This document shows positions 9,051-18,793 of a stretch of 64,000 bases of DNA, in pieces. A model generated the notes under the pieces. It had not been told where the DNA came from. It saw only the letters and a program-made list of their open reading frames with translations, and did no database searches. The DNA is from Rhizobium sp. CCGE 510. Its GTDB lineage: Bacteria; Pseudomonadota; Alphaproteobacteria; Rhizobiales; Rhizobiaceae. The position numbers and the translations under genes were made by a program. Numbering within the stretch: the stretch's first letter is position 1; each line of letters opens with the position of its first letter. Location of the stretch: NCBI RefSeq assembly GCF_000292525.1, contig NZ_AEYF01000008.1:62001-126000 (forward strand), in the 5' to 3' direction.

Positions 9051-9068
9051 CAAGCCACGTCATGGATA

Positions 9069-9093
9069 GCGGCGGGGAATGGCTCCCCACCGC
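9069..9093. terminator. Stem-loop between convergent genes
   Basis: GCGG-C-GGGGA pairs with TCCCC-A-CCGC around a 5-base loop, in the 66-base gap between the converging MmgE/PrpD and dienelactone-hydrolase-like genes. There is no T-tract on either side, so it may be a weak bidirectional terminator or a 3'-end stabiliser. Confidence 0.45.
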
Positions 9094-9116
9094 AAATCGT
9101 TCAGTCCGCGGCCCTC

Positions 9117-10004
9117 TCAGGCGAGGTATTTCGTGAACCAGTCGACCGTTCGCTGCCAGGCGAGCTTGGCGGCCGCTTCGTCGTAGCGCGGCGTGGAATC
9201 ATTGTGGAAGCCGTGATTGACGTCGGGGTAGACATAGGCTTCGTAGGTTTTTTGCGACGATTTCAGCGCCGCTTCATAGGCCGGCCAGCCTTCGTTGATG
9301 CCCTTGTCCAAACCGGCATAGTGGAGAAGCAGCGGGGCCTTGATCTTCGGCACGTCCTCGGCGCGCGGCTGTCTGCCGTAAAACGGCACGGCTGCGGCAA
9401 GTTCGGGATAGGCCACTGCCGCAGCATTGGCGACGCCGCCGCCGTAGCAGAAGCCGGTGATGCCGACCTTGCCGGTGGTGAGGTCGCTCTGCATCAGAAA
9501 TTCGACCGCTGCGAAGAAGTCGTTCATCAGCTTTTCCGGGTCGACCTTCTGCTGCAGGTCCCGCCCCTTCTCGTCGTTGCCGGGATAACCTCCGACCGAG
9601 GTCAGTCCATCCGGCGCCAACGCGATGAACCCTGCTTTTGCCACGCGCCGCGCCACATCCTCGATGTAGGGGTTCAGGCCCCTGTTTTCGTGAACGACCA
9701 CCACGGCCGCAACTTTGCCGGCGGCATTTTTAGGGCGGACGAGATAGGCGCGGACATCTCCATTTCCCTTGGGCGAGGGATAGGTGATGTATTCGGCTGA
9801 TATGTCTGGATCGGTGAACTCGACCTGGGTCGCCAGCGCATAGTCAGGGCTCAGCGACGAAAGAATGGCGGCTGCGGTCAGCCCGCCGACGGCGAACTTG
9901 CCGGCTCGGTCGAGAAATTCGCGTTTTGTAATCTTCCCGTGCGCGTAATAATCGTAGAGTTCGAGAAGTTCCTGCGGGAAATCCTTGGCTGTCATGCGGG
10001 TCAT
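9117..10004 (-). CDS. Dienelactone hydrolase family protein with an N-terminal twin-arginine-like leader
   Basis: A 295-residue alpha/beta hydrolase of the DLH family. The Cys-Asp-His triad is visible as C186 (GFCYGGG), D233 (GLDKG) and H264 (NHGFHND); E106 in VHENRG matches the conserved gating glutamate. Residues 28-58 ([22 protein letters not shown]...) resemble a twin-arginine/lipobox-less export leader, although only a KR rather than RR pair is present, and the preceding segment ([24 protein letters not shown]) is common in exported DLH proteins of rhizobia. A strong AAGGAGG precedes the ATG at 10002-10004. Substrate unknown; carboxymethylenebutenolidase activity is only a family label. 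Confidence 0.88.
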   Translation of the reverse strand: MTRMTAKDFPQELLELYDYYAHGKITKREFLDRAGKFAVGGLTAAAILSSLSPDYALATQVEFTDPDISAEYITYPSPKGNGDVRAYLVRPKNAAGKVAAVVVVHENRGLNPYIEDVARRVAKAGFIALAPDGLTSVGGYPGNDEKGRDLQQKVDPEKLMNDFFAAVEFLMQSDLTTGKVGITGFCYGGGVANAAAVAYPELAAAVPFYGRQPRAEDVPKIKAPLLLHYAGLDKGINEGWPAYEAALKSSQKTYEAYVYPDVNHGFHNDSTPRYDEAAAKLAWQRTVDWFTKYLA

Positions 10005-10321
10005 GATGGCTCCTCCTTGCCTTCGGGTCTCCCAGCATCCTACACACGTAACCTCACGTGTCTTTTCACCATTTCGCGAGTCCCGCGTGTGTTGGCCGTA
10101 GCGCTGGCCGCCGGCGGCGGCAGATGCCGTTGCTTCAAGCGGTGCCCGCTATTCCATTCGGCAATCCGCGTCCGGCCGGTCGCTCCCGGCAATCGACCGC
10201 CGCCTATCGATCTATGAAAATAAATTTCATGCTCAAGCTTCGAGCCCCGTTTTCTATTGACGCCTCCCGATTTTTGTCCCAACTTGAAGAAAATGAATTA
10301 CTAAATGGGAACTTGATCGGC
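10005..10321. other. Intergenic region with one sharp dyad
   Basis: This 317-base gap separates the divergent hydrolase gene and the sugar-oxidoreductase operon. It contains a perfect dyad at 10214-10230, ATGAAA-ATAAA-TTTCAT, of the size of a LacI or RpiR-type operator. TTGACG at 10257-10262 might be a -35 element, but I could not pair it with a convincing -10. I see no small gene here; in-frame upward extension of the oxidoreductase frame has no family similarity. Confidence 0.45.
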
Positions 10322-11479
10322 ATGAAAGTGGGAATCATCGGGCTCGGATTCCGGCTCGGCTATCTCGGCTATGTTTTCAAGGCAATCGATAGCAGCTTCG
10401 ACATTGTCGGCTATGTGGATCCGGAGCCTGCCGGACTTCCCGGATTGACGGAAAAGGGCGTTTCAGTCGGCAAGGCCTATGGGTCGCCGGAAGAGCTTCT
10501 CGCTTCCGAAAAGCTCGATCTGCTGATGATCGGCTCCCCTAATCACCTGCATCTCGATCATATCAGGCTCGGACTTCAGGCCGGCCTCAAGGTCTTCTGC
10601 GAAAAGCCGATCGTCACGACCATTGCCGAGAGCATCGAGCTTGCGCATCTGATGGCGAAATTCGGCCATGAGCGGCTGATGGTCGGTCTGGTGCTGCGCT
10701 ACTCTCCACTCTATAAGGATCTCCGCGCCATCCAGGCCGAGGGCAAACTCGGCCAGATCGTGTCGATCGAAGCCTCCGAACATATCGAGCCCTATCACGG
10801 CGCCTTCTTCATGCGCGACTGGCGCCGCTATGAGCGCTATTCCGGCAGCTTCATGCTGGAGAAATGCTGCCACGACCTCGACCTTTATAATGGTGTCGTC
10901 GGCGCACGGCCCGAGCGCGTGGCCAGTTTCGGCGGCCGCAAGAGCTTCATTCCGGCCAATGACCCGGCGCGCGAAGGCATCAACGACCTCGAGCTTTTCC
11001 ACCGCAAGCCGAGCGGCTGGATGGGATCGGACAAGGTCTTCGACAGCGATGCCGATATTATCGACTATCAGGTGGCGATCGTCGAATATGAAAATGGCGT
11101 CGGCATGAACTTCCACACCAATCTGAACGTGCCCGACCAGTTCCGCCGCTTCGCCATCATGGGCTCGCGCGGCATGGCCGAAGGCGATTTCGTCCGCGGT
11201 TATCTCGACGTGCACGAGCAACTGACCGGCAACAAGGTGGTCGAAAACAAATATGCCGCCACGGAGCTCTCCCAGCATTACGGCGCCGACGAGCAGATGG
11301 CGAGCGACCTGCTGGAAAGTGTGCGCACCGGGCTCGAACTCCCCGTTTCCACACTGAATGCGCTTGAAGCCGGCATCCTCGCCTTAGCGATGGACGAAGC
11401 GAGGATGAAGAAAACGGTCGTCGACCTGCGCCCCGTCTGGGACCGCTTCGACGAGGCCCTTCACGCAAGAGCGGCTTGA
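10322..11479 (+). CDS. Gfo/Idh/MocA family NAD(P)-dependent oxidoreductase
   Basis: A 385-residue cytosolic sugar or polyol dehydrogenase-like protein. The Rossmann motif is at the start (KVGIIGLGFRLGYLGYVF), the family EKP motif is KVFCEKPIVTT, and a C-terminal alpha/beta substrate domain follows (LEKCCHDLDLYNGVVGARP). The catalytic HDLD segment places His and Asp as in inositol-dehydrogenase-like enzymes. Start 10322 puts the nucleotide-binding glycine motif at the N-terminus; GGGAA lies about 10 bases upstream. It heads an operon with a CUT1 transporter (permease gene 13 bases downstream), so it probably oxidises the imported sugar or a derivative. Confidence 0.9.
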   Translation: MKVGIIGLGFRLGYLGYVFKAIDSSFDIVGYVDPEPAGLPGLTEKGVSVGKAYGSPEELLASEKLDLLMIGSPNHLHLDHIRLGLQAGLKVFCEKPIVTTIAESIELAHLMAKFGHERLMVGLVLRYSPLYKDLRAIQAEGKLGQIVSIEASEHIEPYHGAFFMRDWRRYERYSGSFMLEKCCHDLDLYNGVVGARPERVASFGGRKSFIPANDPAREGINDLELFHRKPSGWMGSDKVFDSDADIIDYQVAIVEYENGVGMNFHTNLNVPDQFRRFAIMGSRGMAEGDFVRGYLDVHEQLTGNKVVENKYAATELSQHYGADEQMASDLLESVRTGLELPVSTLNALEAGILALAMDEARMKKTVVDLRPVWDRFDEALHARAA

Positions 11480-11492
11480 GGAAGGCGGCAAG

Positions 11493-12377
11493 ATGAGTGT
11501 CCAAAGAAGCGCCTTCATCTTTGCCTGGATCCTTCTCCTTCCGGCTGTTCTCTATGTTCTCGCCATCGTCGCCTATCCCCTGGTCGATACCTTCATTCTC
11601 TCCTTCACCGATGCGTCGCTGAAGAAGACCACCAACTGGGTCGGCTGGGTCAATTACCAGAAGATCTTCAACGGCACCTTTGCCGAGGTCATCGTCCGCA
11701 CCTTCATCTGGACGTTCTTCTCGGTCGCGCTGAAAATGCTGATCGGCACCTTCGGCGCAACCATGCTCAATGCCGCCGTGCCCGGCCGTTCTCTGTTCCG
11801 GCTGCTGACCATGCCGCCATGGATCGTGCCGATGGCGATCGGCATCTTCATGTGGGGCTGGATGTATAATGGCCAGTTCGGGATGATATCCGGCGTTTTG
11901 CAGCGCTTCGGGCTGGTCGACGGTCCGGTCGCCTTCCTCGCTTATGGAAGCACGGCCTTCTGGGCAACGATCATCACCGACGTGTGGATCGGCGTGCCGC
12001 TGGTGACGATTTATTTCCTGGCGGCGATCCAATCGATTCCGAAGGATCTCTATGAGGCCGCCTGGACCGACGGCGCCGGCCGCTGGTACCGCTTCCGCCG
12101 CATCACCCTGCCGCTGATGGTTCCGGCGATCATCACCATGTCGATGCTGTCGCTGATCGCTACCTTCAATTCGTTCGACATCATCTGGATCCTGACGCAG
12201 GGCGGACCGAGCGGCGAGACGACGACGATGATCATCGATACCTATCAGACCGCCATCGGCTCGAAGAAATACGGTGAAGGGGCAGCGCGCGCCGTGTTGA
12301 TCTGCATCTTCCTGTCGCTCTTCTGCTTTGCCTATTTCCGCGTTACCCGCCGCCTCAATCCGGAGAAGCGCGCATGA
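11493..12377 (+). CDS. Carbohydrate ABC transporter permease, MalF/UgpA type
   Basis: Inner-membrane permease of 294 residues with six predicted helices. It starts FIFAWILLLPAVLYVLAIVAYPLVDTFILSFTD, typical of CUT1 MalF-like subunits. The EAA loop reads LYEAAWTDGAGRWYRFRRITLPLM, which contacts the MalK-type ATPase. It overlaps the next permease by ATGA (12374-12377). Together with the downstream genes it forms a complete CUT1 importer for an unidentified sugar. Confidence 0.94.
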   Translation: MSVQRSAFIFAWILLLPAVLYVLAIVAYPLVDTFILSFTDASLKKTTNWVGWVNYQKIFNGTFAEVIVRTFIWTFFSVALKMLIGTFGATMLNAAVPGRSLFRLLTMPPWIVPMAIGIFMWGWMYNGQFGMISGVLQRFGLVDGPVAFLAYGSTAFWATIITDVWIGVPLVTIYFLAAIQSIPKDLYEAAWTDGAGRWYRFRRITLPLMVPAIITMSMLSLIATFNSFDIIWILTQGGPSGETTTMIIDTYQTAIGSKKYGEGAARAVLICIFLSLFCFAYFRVTRRLNPEKRA

Positions 12378-13231
12378 GCAATGCCGCCATGATCGACCGT
12401 TACCGCTGGTGGGAAATCATCCTGATCTATTGCGGCATCGCGCTGTTTCTTTTCTTCGTGCTGGCGCCCTTCTTCGAAGGCTTCATGGTGTCGCTGAAGC
12501 CGCTCAGCCAGCTCTTCTCCTCTCCCTACCGCTTCTGGCCGGAGAACGGTTCCTTCGAGGCTTACCGGACGATGTGGATCAGCGTGCCGGGCTTCGGGCG
12601 TTATATCTTCAACTCGTTCTTCATCTCGATCATCGTCACGCTGATCGTGCTCTGCCTCGTCATTCCGGCGGCCTATGCCTTCGCGAAATTCGAATTCAAG
12701 GGCATGGGGATCCTGCTCGGCGCGTTCCTGACGGTGAACATGTTCTCCGGCGCCGTGCTGTTGATCCCGCTTTTCCGGCTGATGCGCAGCATGGGTGTGC
12801 TCAACACCTATCTCGCCATGATCGTGCCCGGCGTCGCCTTCCTGATCCCATCAGCGATCTGGCTGCTGCGCACCTACATGATCCGTATCCCGCAGGAACT
12901 CAACGAAGCGGCCTATATGGATGGCGCCAGCCATTTCTACACGCTTCGCCGCGTCATCCTGCCGATTGCGATGCCGGGGATCATCGTCGTCGCCATAACC
13001 ACCTTCATCGGTGCCTATGCCCAGCAATTCATCTTCGCGCTGACCTTCAACTCGAAGACCGAATACATGCCCCTGCCGGTGGGCCTCTTTGCCTACTTCG
13101 GTAAGCAGGAGGTCATCTGGAACGAACTGATGGCGGCTTCCTTCGTCGGCATCGCGCCGGCGATGCTCGTCATCTTCTTCCTTCAGCGCTACCTTGTCGG
13201 CGGGCTGACCGCCGGTGCGGTGAAACAATAA
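12374..13231 (+). CDS. Carbohydrate ABC transporter permease, MalG/UgpE type
   Basis: Second CUT1 inner-membrane permease, 285 residues. A hydrophobic N-terminal helix is followed by the periplasmic loop (VSLKPLSQLF...), and the EAA loop is LNEAAYMDGASHFYTLRRVILPIAMPG. It ends FLQRYLVGGLTAGAVKQ, the standard C-terminus of MalG/UgpE-like subunits. Translationally coupled to the first permease by ATGA. Confidence 0.94.
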   Translation: MSNAAMIDRYRWWEIILIYCGIALFLFFVLAPFFEGFMVSLKPLSQLFSSPYRFWPENGSFEAYRTMWISVPGFGRYIFNSFFISIIVTLIVLCLVIPAAYAFAKFEFKGMGILLGAFLTVNMFSGAVLLIPLFRLMRSMGVLNTYLAMIVPGVAFLIPSAIWLLRTYMIRIPQELNEAAYMDGASHFYTLRRVILPIAMPGIIVVAITTFIGAYAQQFIFALTFNSKTEYMPLPVGLFAYFGKQEVIWNELMAASFVGIAPAMLVIFFLQRYLVGGLTAGAVKQ

Positions 13232-13277
13232 GACCAAAAAACGAGTGAACAGCTAACACAAGAACGGGAGTCACGAC

Positions 13278-14510
13278 GTGAGTATATCAATCAGGACAGG
13301 CCTTATGGCGCTCGCCTTGCTCGGTTCGACGGCAATGACCGCGGTCACTGCCCATGCAGCCGACAAGGAAATCAGCTGGATCTATTGCGGCGACACGATC
13401 GACCCGGTCCACATCAAATACATCAAGCAGTGGGAAGAAAAGAACACCGGCTGGAAGGTCGCCCCCGAGGTCGTCGGATGGGCGCAGTGCCAGGACAAGG
13501 CGACGACGCTCGCTGCCGCCGGCACCCCGGTCGCCATGGCCTATGTCGGGTCGCGCACGCTGAAGGAATTCGCGCAGAACGATCTTATCGTTCCGGTGCC
13601 GATGACCGATGACGAGAAGAAGACCTACTATCCCCACATCGTCGACACGGTGACCTTCGAGGGCAACCAGTGGGGCGTTCCGATCGCCTTCTCCACCAAG
13701 GCGCTTTACTGGAACAAGGATCTCTTCAAGCAGGCCGGCCTCGACCCCGAGAAGCCGCCGAAGACTTGGGCTGAAGAAATCGAGATGGCAAAGACCATCA
13801 AGGAAAAGACCGGCATTCCGGGCTACGGCCTCTCCGCCAAAACCTTCGACAATACCATGCACCAGTTCATGCATTGGGTTTACACCAACAACGGCAGTGT
13901 GATCGGTGCAGACGGCAAGGTCACGCTCGACAGCCCGCAGATTCTCGCCGCGCTGAAAGCCTATAAGGATATCGTCCCCTACTCCGAAGAAGGCCCGACG
14001 GCCTATGAGCAGAACGAAGTCCGCGCCATCTTCCTCGACGGCAAGGTGGCGATGATCCAGGCCGGCTCGGGTGCCGCCGACCGTCTGAAGAAGACGCAGA
14101 TCAGCTGGGGCATCACGACGCTGCCGCTCGGTCCCGATGCCAAGGGTCCCGGCACGCTGCTGATCACCGACAGCCTGGCGATCTTCAAGGGCTCGGGCGT
14201 CGAGGACAAGGCGACGGAGTTCGCCAAGTTCATCACCTCCCCTGATGTTCAGTCCGAATATGAGCTGCAGGGCGGCGCCGGCCTCACGCCCCTCCGCCCC
14301 TCTGCAAAGGTCGACGAGTTCGTCGCCAAGGATCCCAATTGGAAGCCTTTGATCGAAGGCATCGACTATGGTGGTCCCGAGCCCCTCTTCACCGACTACA
14401 AGGGCTTCCAGAACTCGATGATCGAGATGATCCAGTCCGTCGTGACGGGCAAAGCCGAGCCGGAGGCCGCACTCAAAAAGGCTGCCGGCGAAGTCGAAGC
14501 CTTCAAATAA
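13278..14510 (+). CDS. Carbohydrate ABC transporter substrate-binding protein
   Basis: Periplasmic sugar-binding protein of 410 residues (SBP_bac_1 family). A signal peptide (about residues 1-28, ending TAHAA) precedes the mature domain KEISWIYCGDTIDPVH. The start codon is GTG at 13278, with CGGGAG eight bases upstream. An aromatic and acidic pocket segment (EEGPTAYEQNEVRAIFLDGKVAM) matches CUT1 sugar binders. The gene follows the permeases after 46 bases and precedes the ATPase after a strong stem-loop, which probably raises binding-protein abundance relative to the membrane subunits. Confidence 0.93.
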   Translation: MSISIRTGLMALALLGSTAMTAVTAHAADKEISWIYCGDTIDPVHIKYIKQWEEKNTGWKVAPEVVGWAQCQDKATTLAAAGTPVAMAYVGSRTLKEFAQNDLIVPVPMTDDEKKTYYPHIVDTVTFEGNQWGVPIAFSTKALYWNKDLFKQAGLDPEKPPKTWAEEIEMAKTIKEKTGIPGYGLSAKTFDNTMHQFMHWVYTNNGSVIGADGKVTLDSPQILAALKAYKDIVPYSEEGPTAYEQNEVRAIFLDGKVAMIQAGSGAADRLKKTQISWGITTLPLGPDAKGPGTLLITDSLAIFKGSGVEDKATEFAKFITSPDVQSEYELQGGAGLTPLRPSAKVDEFVAKDPNWKPLIEGIDYGGPEPLFTDYKGFQNSMIEMIQSVVTGKAEPEAALKKAAGEVEAFK

Positions 14511-14528
14511 GTCCTCTTAAGCCTCCCC

Positions 14529-14556
14529 AGGGGTCGCGGCATAACCCGCGACCCCT
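14529..14556 (+). terminator. Stem-loop between binding-protein and ATPase genes
   Basis: AGGGGTCGCGG pairs perfectly with CCGCGACCCCT around a 6-base loop (CATAAC), 18 bases after the binding-protein stop codon. There is no following T-run. In sugar ABC operons such stems often protect the upstream mRNA from 3' decay and reduce downstream expression. Confidence 0.6.
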
Positions 14557-14603
14557 CCCCTTATATCGAACGTGCGACGAAGACCGCCGGCGGAGACAGA
14601 TTT

Positions 14604-15737
<1,134 letters not shown>

Positions 15738-15755
15738 AGCATTGCGAAACCGCAG

Positions 15756-16751
15756 TCAGGCGACCATTTGGACAATTGAGGGAATTCGGGCGGCGGGACC
15801 AAGGCCGGTGGCAACGATAGAGACCCGCATACGGTCACTGAGGCTCTCGTCGAAGCTTGCGCCGAAGATGATCTCGGCATTCCCATCGACTTCTTCGCGA
15901 ATGCGGCCGGCCGCCTCATCGACTTCGAACAGGGTGAGATCTCGACCAGCAGAGATCGAGACGATAACCCCTTTTGCGTCCTTAAGTATCGCGTCGCCAA
16001 ACAGCGGATTTTCCAGGGCTGCTTTCGCGGCCGCAGTCGCTCTGCCCTGGCCCGCAGCTTCTCCGGTCCCCATCACCGCCGTGCCCATGTCCCGCATGAT
16101 CGCTTTCACATCGGCGAAATTGAGATTGACCACGCCTTCCTTCAGGATCAGGTCGACGATCGAGCTGACGCCTGCGTAGAGCACGGCGTCAGCCGAAGCA
16201 AAGGCCGCCGCAAGCGTCGTGTGAGGGTCCGACAGGCGAAGAAGGCTCTGGTTTGGGACAACAATGACAGTATCGGCGACTTCGAGGAGCTGTTCGATGC
16301 CGTCTTTTGCCTGGCGCATGCGGTGCGAGCCTTCGAACGCAAACGGCTCCGTGACAACAGCGACCGTGAGAACGCCGGCCTGCCGTGCGGCGCGGGCAAT
16401 AACCGGCGCTGCCCCGGTGCCTGTGCCACCGCCCATGCCAGCGGCGATAAAGCACATATGATAACCGGCGAGATGCTCCATGATCTCGTGGATCGACTCT
16501 TCCGCAGCGGCACGACCGATTGCCGGGAGCGAGCCGGCGCCCAGACCCTCGGTAACCTTCAGGCCAAGTTGCACGACCTGCGACGCCTTCGACTTGACGA
16601 GCGCCTGAGCGTCGGTGTTGGCAACCACAAAATCGACACCGGATAATTCCTGCGTAATCATGTTGTCGACGGCGTTTCCGCCGCCGCCTCCGACACCGAT
16701 CACGGCAATCTTCGGCTTCCAGCCTGCCGGTTTCTGTAGGGGGTGCATCAT
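15756..16751 (-). CDS. ftsZ2: Second FtsZ (tubulin-like GTPase) lacking the C-terminal tail
   Basis: A 331-residue FtsZ paralogue. It carries the nucleotide-binding loop IAVIGVGGGGGNAVDNMI (15-32), NTDAQAL (45-51) and the tubulin signature GGGTGTG (107-113). The synergy T7 loop reads NLNFADV: the first catalytic acid of the usual NxDFAD motif is Asn211, while Asp214 is kept. The chain ends right after the GTPase and activation domains (...IPSIVQMVA), with no disordered linker and no conserved C-terminal peptide for FtsA/ZipA-type tethering. A similarly short FtsZ2 is known in Sinorhizobium meliloti. The ATG at 16749-16751 has GGACGG upstream. It follows fabF2 after 40 bases and is probably the last gene of a TetR-controlled operon. 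Nothing suggests frameshift decay. Confidence 0.9.
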   Translation of the reverse strand: MMHPLQKPAGWKPKIAVIGVGGGGGNAVDNMITQELSGVDFVVANTDAQALVKSKASQVVQLGLKVTEGLGAGSLPAIGRAAAEESIHEIMEHLAGYHMCFIAAGMGGGTGTGAAPVIARAARQAGVLTVAVVTEPFAFEGSHRMRQAKDGIEQLLEVADTVIVVPNQSLLRLSDPHTTLAAAFASADAVLYAGVSSIVDLILKEGVVNLNFADVKAIMRDMGTAVMGTGEAAGQGRATAAAKAALENPLFGDAILKDAKGVIVSISAGRDLTLFEVDEAAGRIREEVDGNAEIIFGASFDESLSDRMRVSIVATGLGPAARIPSIVQMVA

Positions 16752-16791
16752 AATAATCCGTCCTATCCTCGTTCGAATTGTTTGTAGAGGC

Positions 16792-18069
16792 CTATGCCGC
16801 TTTTGCAGGCCAGCGCTTAAACAGCGCACTCGCATTCACGCCGCCGAACCCGAAGCCATTGGTGATCGCGTAATCCATGAACAGCGGCCGGGCCACCTTG
16901 GCGACGATGTCAATTCCGTCGCTGGCAGGGTCGGGTGCGTTCAGATTCAGCGTTGGCGGCGCGATCTGATCGCGCAGAGCCATGATTGCAAAGATTGCTT
17001 CCAATCCACCGGCAGCACCGAGCAGGTGACCGGTCGCTGATTTCGTGCCGCTCACCGCCAGACCGGATCCCTTCCCGAACACAGACTTGATGGCCTCGAT
17101 TTCCCCGCGGTCCCCAACCGGCGTTGAGGTGGCGTGAGCATTCACGTGCTGGATTTCCTGAGGAGAAATGCCGGCCTGTTGGATTGCAATCTGCATGGCT
17201 CTCGCGGCGCCCGATCCGTCCTCAGGACCGGACGTGATGTGGTGAGCGTCGGCTGTCGTGCCGTAGCCGACCAATTCGGCTAAAGGCTCGGCGCCGCGCG
17301 CAAGGGCATGGCTGAGGGATTCGATGACCAGCACGCCTGCACCTTCGCCCATGACGAACCCGTCGCGGAGTGTATCGAACGGTCGCGATGCCAGTTCAGG
17401 CGTGTCGTTGAACCCCGCAGACAAGGACCGGGCAGCAGCAAAGCCGCCAAGGCTCACGATATTCATGCAGGCTTCCGTCCCGCCGCAGATGGCGATGTCG
17501 GCTTCGTTCGCACGAATGAGCCTGGCGGCGTCACCAATCGCCTGAACGCCTGCAGCGCACGCTGTCACCGGTGCTCCAAGGGGACCCTTCAACCCATGTC
17601 GTATCGATACCTGACCTGCTGCCAGGTTGACCAGAAACGACGGGATGGTGAAGGGCGACAAACGTCGTGGCCCCTTATGGTCGACAGTCCGCACAGCGTC
17701 AGTGATGGCGGGGAAGCCACCGATCCCGGAAGCAATGATCGTCGCCGTTCGAACGCGGTCCTCCTCCGAAATGGGCTTCCAACGCGCCTGCGCAAGTGCT
17801 TCGTCAGCCGCTGCGAGCGCGAAAAGAATAAAGCGATCGATCTTTCGCTGATCTTTCAGCGGCAGCACAAGATCAGGATCGAACCCTGCTTCTGCGTCCT
17901 CGGCGATGGATGGGACCACGCCACCGATCTTGGCGGGGAGATCACCGACAACCTCGTCCGATAGGCGGCGAATCCCGGATTTTCCGGCTTTGAGCCGTGT
18001 CCAGGAGTTTGAGACATTGGCACCGAGCGGGCTAAGCGCTCCCATGCCTGTGACGACGATACGACGCAT
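16792..18069 (-). CDS. Beta-ketoacyl-ACP synthase II paralogue (FabF-like)
   Basis: A 425-residue condensing enzyme that would elongate acyl-ACP with malonyl-ACP. The Cys-His-His triad is complete: C171 in VTACAAG, H312 in NAHATSTPVGD and H348 in GTKSATGHLLGAAG, with K343 also present. The glycine-rich gate is NGFGFGGVNAS. A strong GGAGG precedes the ATG at 18067-18069. There is no acyl carrier protein, fabG or lipid A/Nod-factor gene beside it; its neighbours are tetR upstream and ftsZ2 downstream on the same strand. It is therefore unlikely to be the housekeeping enzyme. It may be a drug-insensitive backup or serve special acyl synthesis. Confidence 0.92.
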   Translation of the reverse strand: MRRIVVTGMGALSPLGANVSNSWTRLKAGKSGIRRLSDEVVGDLPAKIGGVVPSIAEDAEAGFDPDLVLPLKDQRKIDRFILFALAAADEALAQARWKPISEEDRVRTATIIASGIGGFPAITDAVRTVDHKGPRRLSPFTIPSFLVNLAAGQVSIRHGLKGPLGAPVTACAAGVQAIGDAARLIRANEADIAICGGTEACMNIVSLGGFAAARSLSAGFNDTPELASRPFDTLRDGFVMGEGAGVLVIESLSHALARGAEPLAELVGYGTTADAHHITSGPEDGSGAARAMQIAIQQAGISPQEIQHVNAHATSTPVGDRGEIEAIKSVFGKGSGLAVSGTKSATGHLLGAAGGLEAIFAIMALRDQIAPPTLNLNAPDPASDGIDIVAKVARPLFMDYAITNGFGFGGVNASALFKRWPAKAA

Positions 18070-18115
18070 GATACCTCCGAGAAATTGTGTGTTGCAGGAC
18101 GGGAACGGTGGCTTC

Positions 18116-18697
18116 CTAGTCTCCGTCGAGGGCGAGACGCTTTACCGCGTTGGCCGCCGCTTGAAGCAGGCGGTCCGACAGATCCGCGTCCGTCATGATC
18201 CTTGATAGCGTGACCGCACCGATCATCAGGGACAACACCACCATTGCCTTTTCATTGGCGTCGGGCTCGCCCTTTTCCGGCATCAGTTCCTCCAGCACTT
18301 GCAGATGAGCCTCGATCCCGTCTTGGAAGGGTGTCCGGATTTCCGCACTTTGCCGAGCCGCGTCAGACCCAAGTGCGACGAGCGGACATCCGTCTGCCGT
18401 TTCTCCGCGATGGTCCGCCGACAAGTAGAGACCGACGACCGCGCGCAACGGATCCGAGCTTGAGGCTGCAACGGACGACCACCGGCGCGTTGCACTCTCC
18501 ATCGCCCGCCGGGATGCGAGCGCCGCGAGATCGTCTTTGGATTCGAACTGCTTATAGAAGCCGCCCGAGGTAAGGCCGGCTCCCTGCATCAGGTCTTTAA
18601 GACCGATCCCGTCAAAACCGTGCTCGCGAAAGAGTCGGCTTGCGGCAGTGATCACGGCGTCTCGATTGGCTTCAGCTTGGGCTCGAGTGACTCGCAT
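18116..18697 (-). CDS. TetR-family repressor of the fabF2-ftsZ2 / RND efflux divergon
   Basis: A 193-residue regulator with an N-terminal TetR HTH (AVITAASRLFREHGFDGIGLKDLMQGAGLTSGGFYKQFESKDDLAALA) and a helical ligand domain. I place the start at the ATG 18695-18697, which has GGAG six bases upstream; another in-frame ATG at 18707-18709 abuts the operator and lacks a ribosome site. The gene is first in a minus-strand operon with fabF2 and ftsZ2 (46 and 40 bases spacing) and divergent from the RND genes. Two matching operators lie in the shared promoter, so auto-regulation plus control of the pump is strongly suggested. Confidence 0.9.
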   Translation of the reverse strand: MRVTRAQAEANRDAVITAASRLFREHGFDGIGLKDLMQGAGLTSGGFYKQFESKDDLAALASRRAMESATRRWSSVAASSSDPLRAVVGLYLSADHRGETADGCPLVALGSDAARQSAEIRTPFQDGIEAHLQVLEELMPEKGEPDANEKAMVVLSLMIGAVTLSRIMTDADLSDRLLQAAANAVKRLALDGD

Positions 18698-18710
18698 TTG
18701 GCGCTCCATT

Positions 18711-18759
18711 TAGATTTCACTTGACATCTATATACGCTTTAGATTTAAGTTGCAATCTA
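18711..18759. promoter_or_regulatory. Divergent promoter with twin TetR operators
   Basis: Two 20-base sites share the architecture TAGAT-N10-ATCTA: 18711-18730 and 18740-18759, with centres 29 bases apart. They overlap promoters in both directions. On the plus strand TTGACA (18721-18726) is followed after 17 bases by TTTAAG. On the minus strand TTGCAA is followed after 17 bases by TATAGA. A repressor bound here would block both the efflux operon and tetR-fabF2-ftsZ2. The promoter assignments are motif-based. Confidence 0.75.
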
Positions 18760-18793
18760 TTCCGATGCATCGACCGTCAAGAAGGGTCATCCC

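Noticed and set aside
15756..16751. FtsZ2 as a truncated pseudogene
   Set aside because: The frame is intact to a natural end after the activation domain and short FtsZ2 proteins are known in rhizobia; no frameshifted tail follows.
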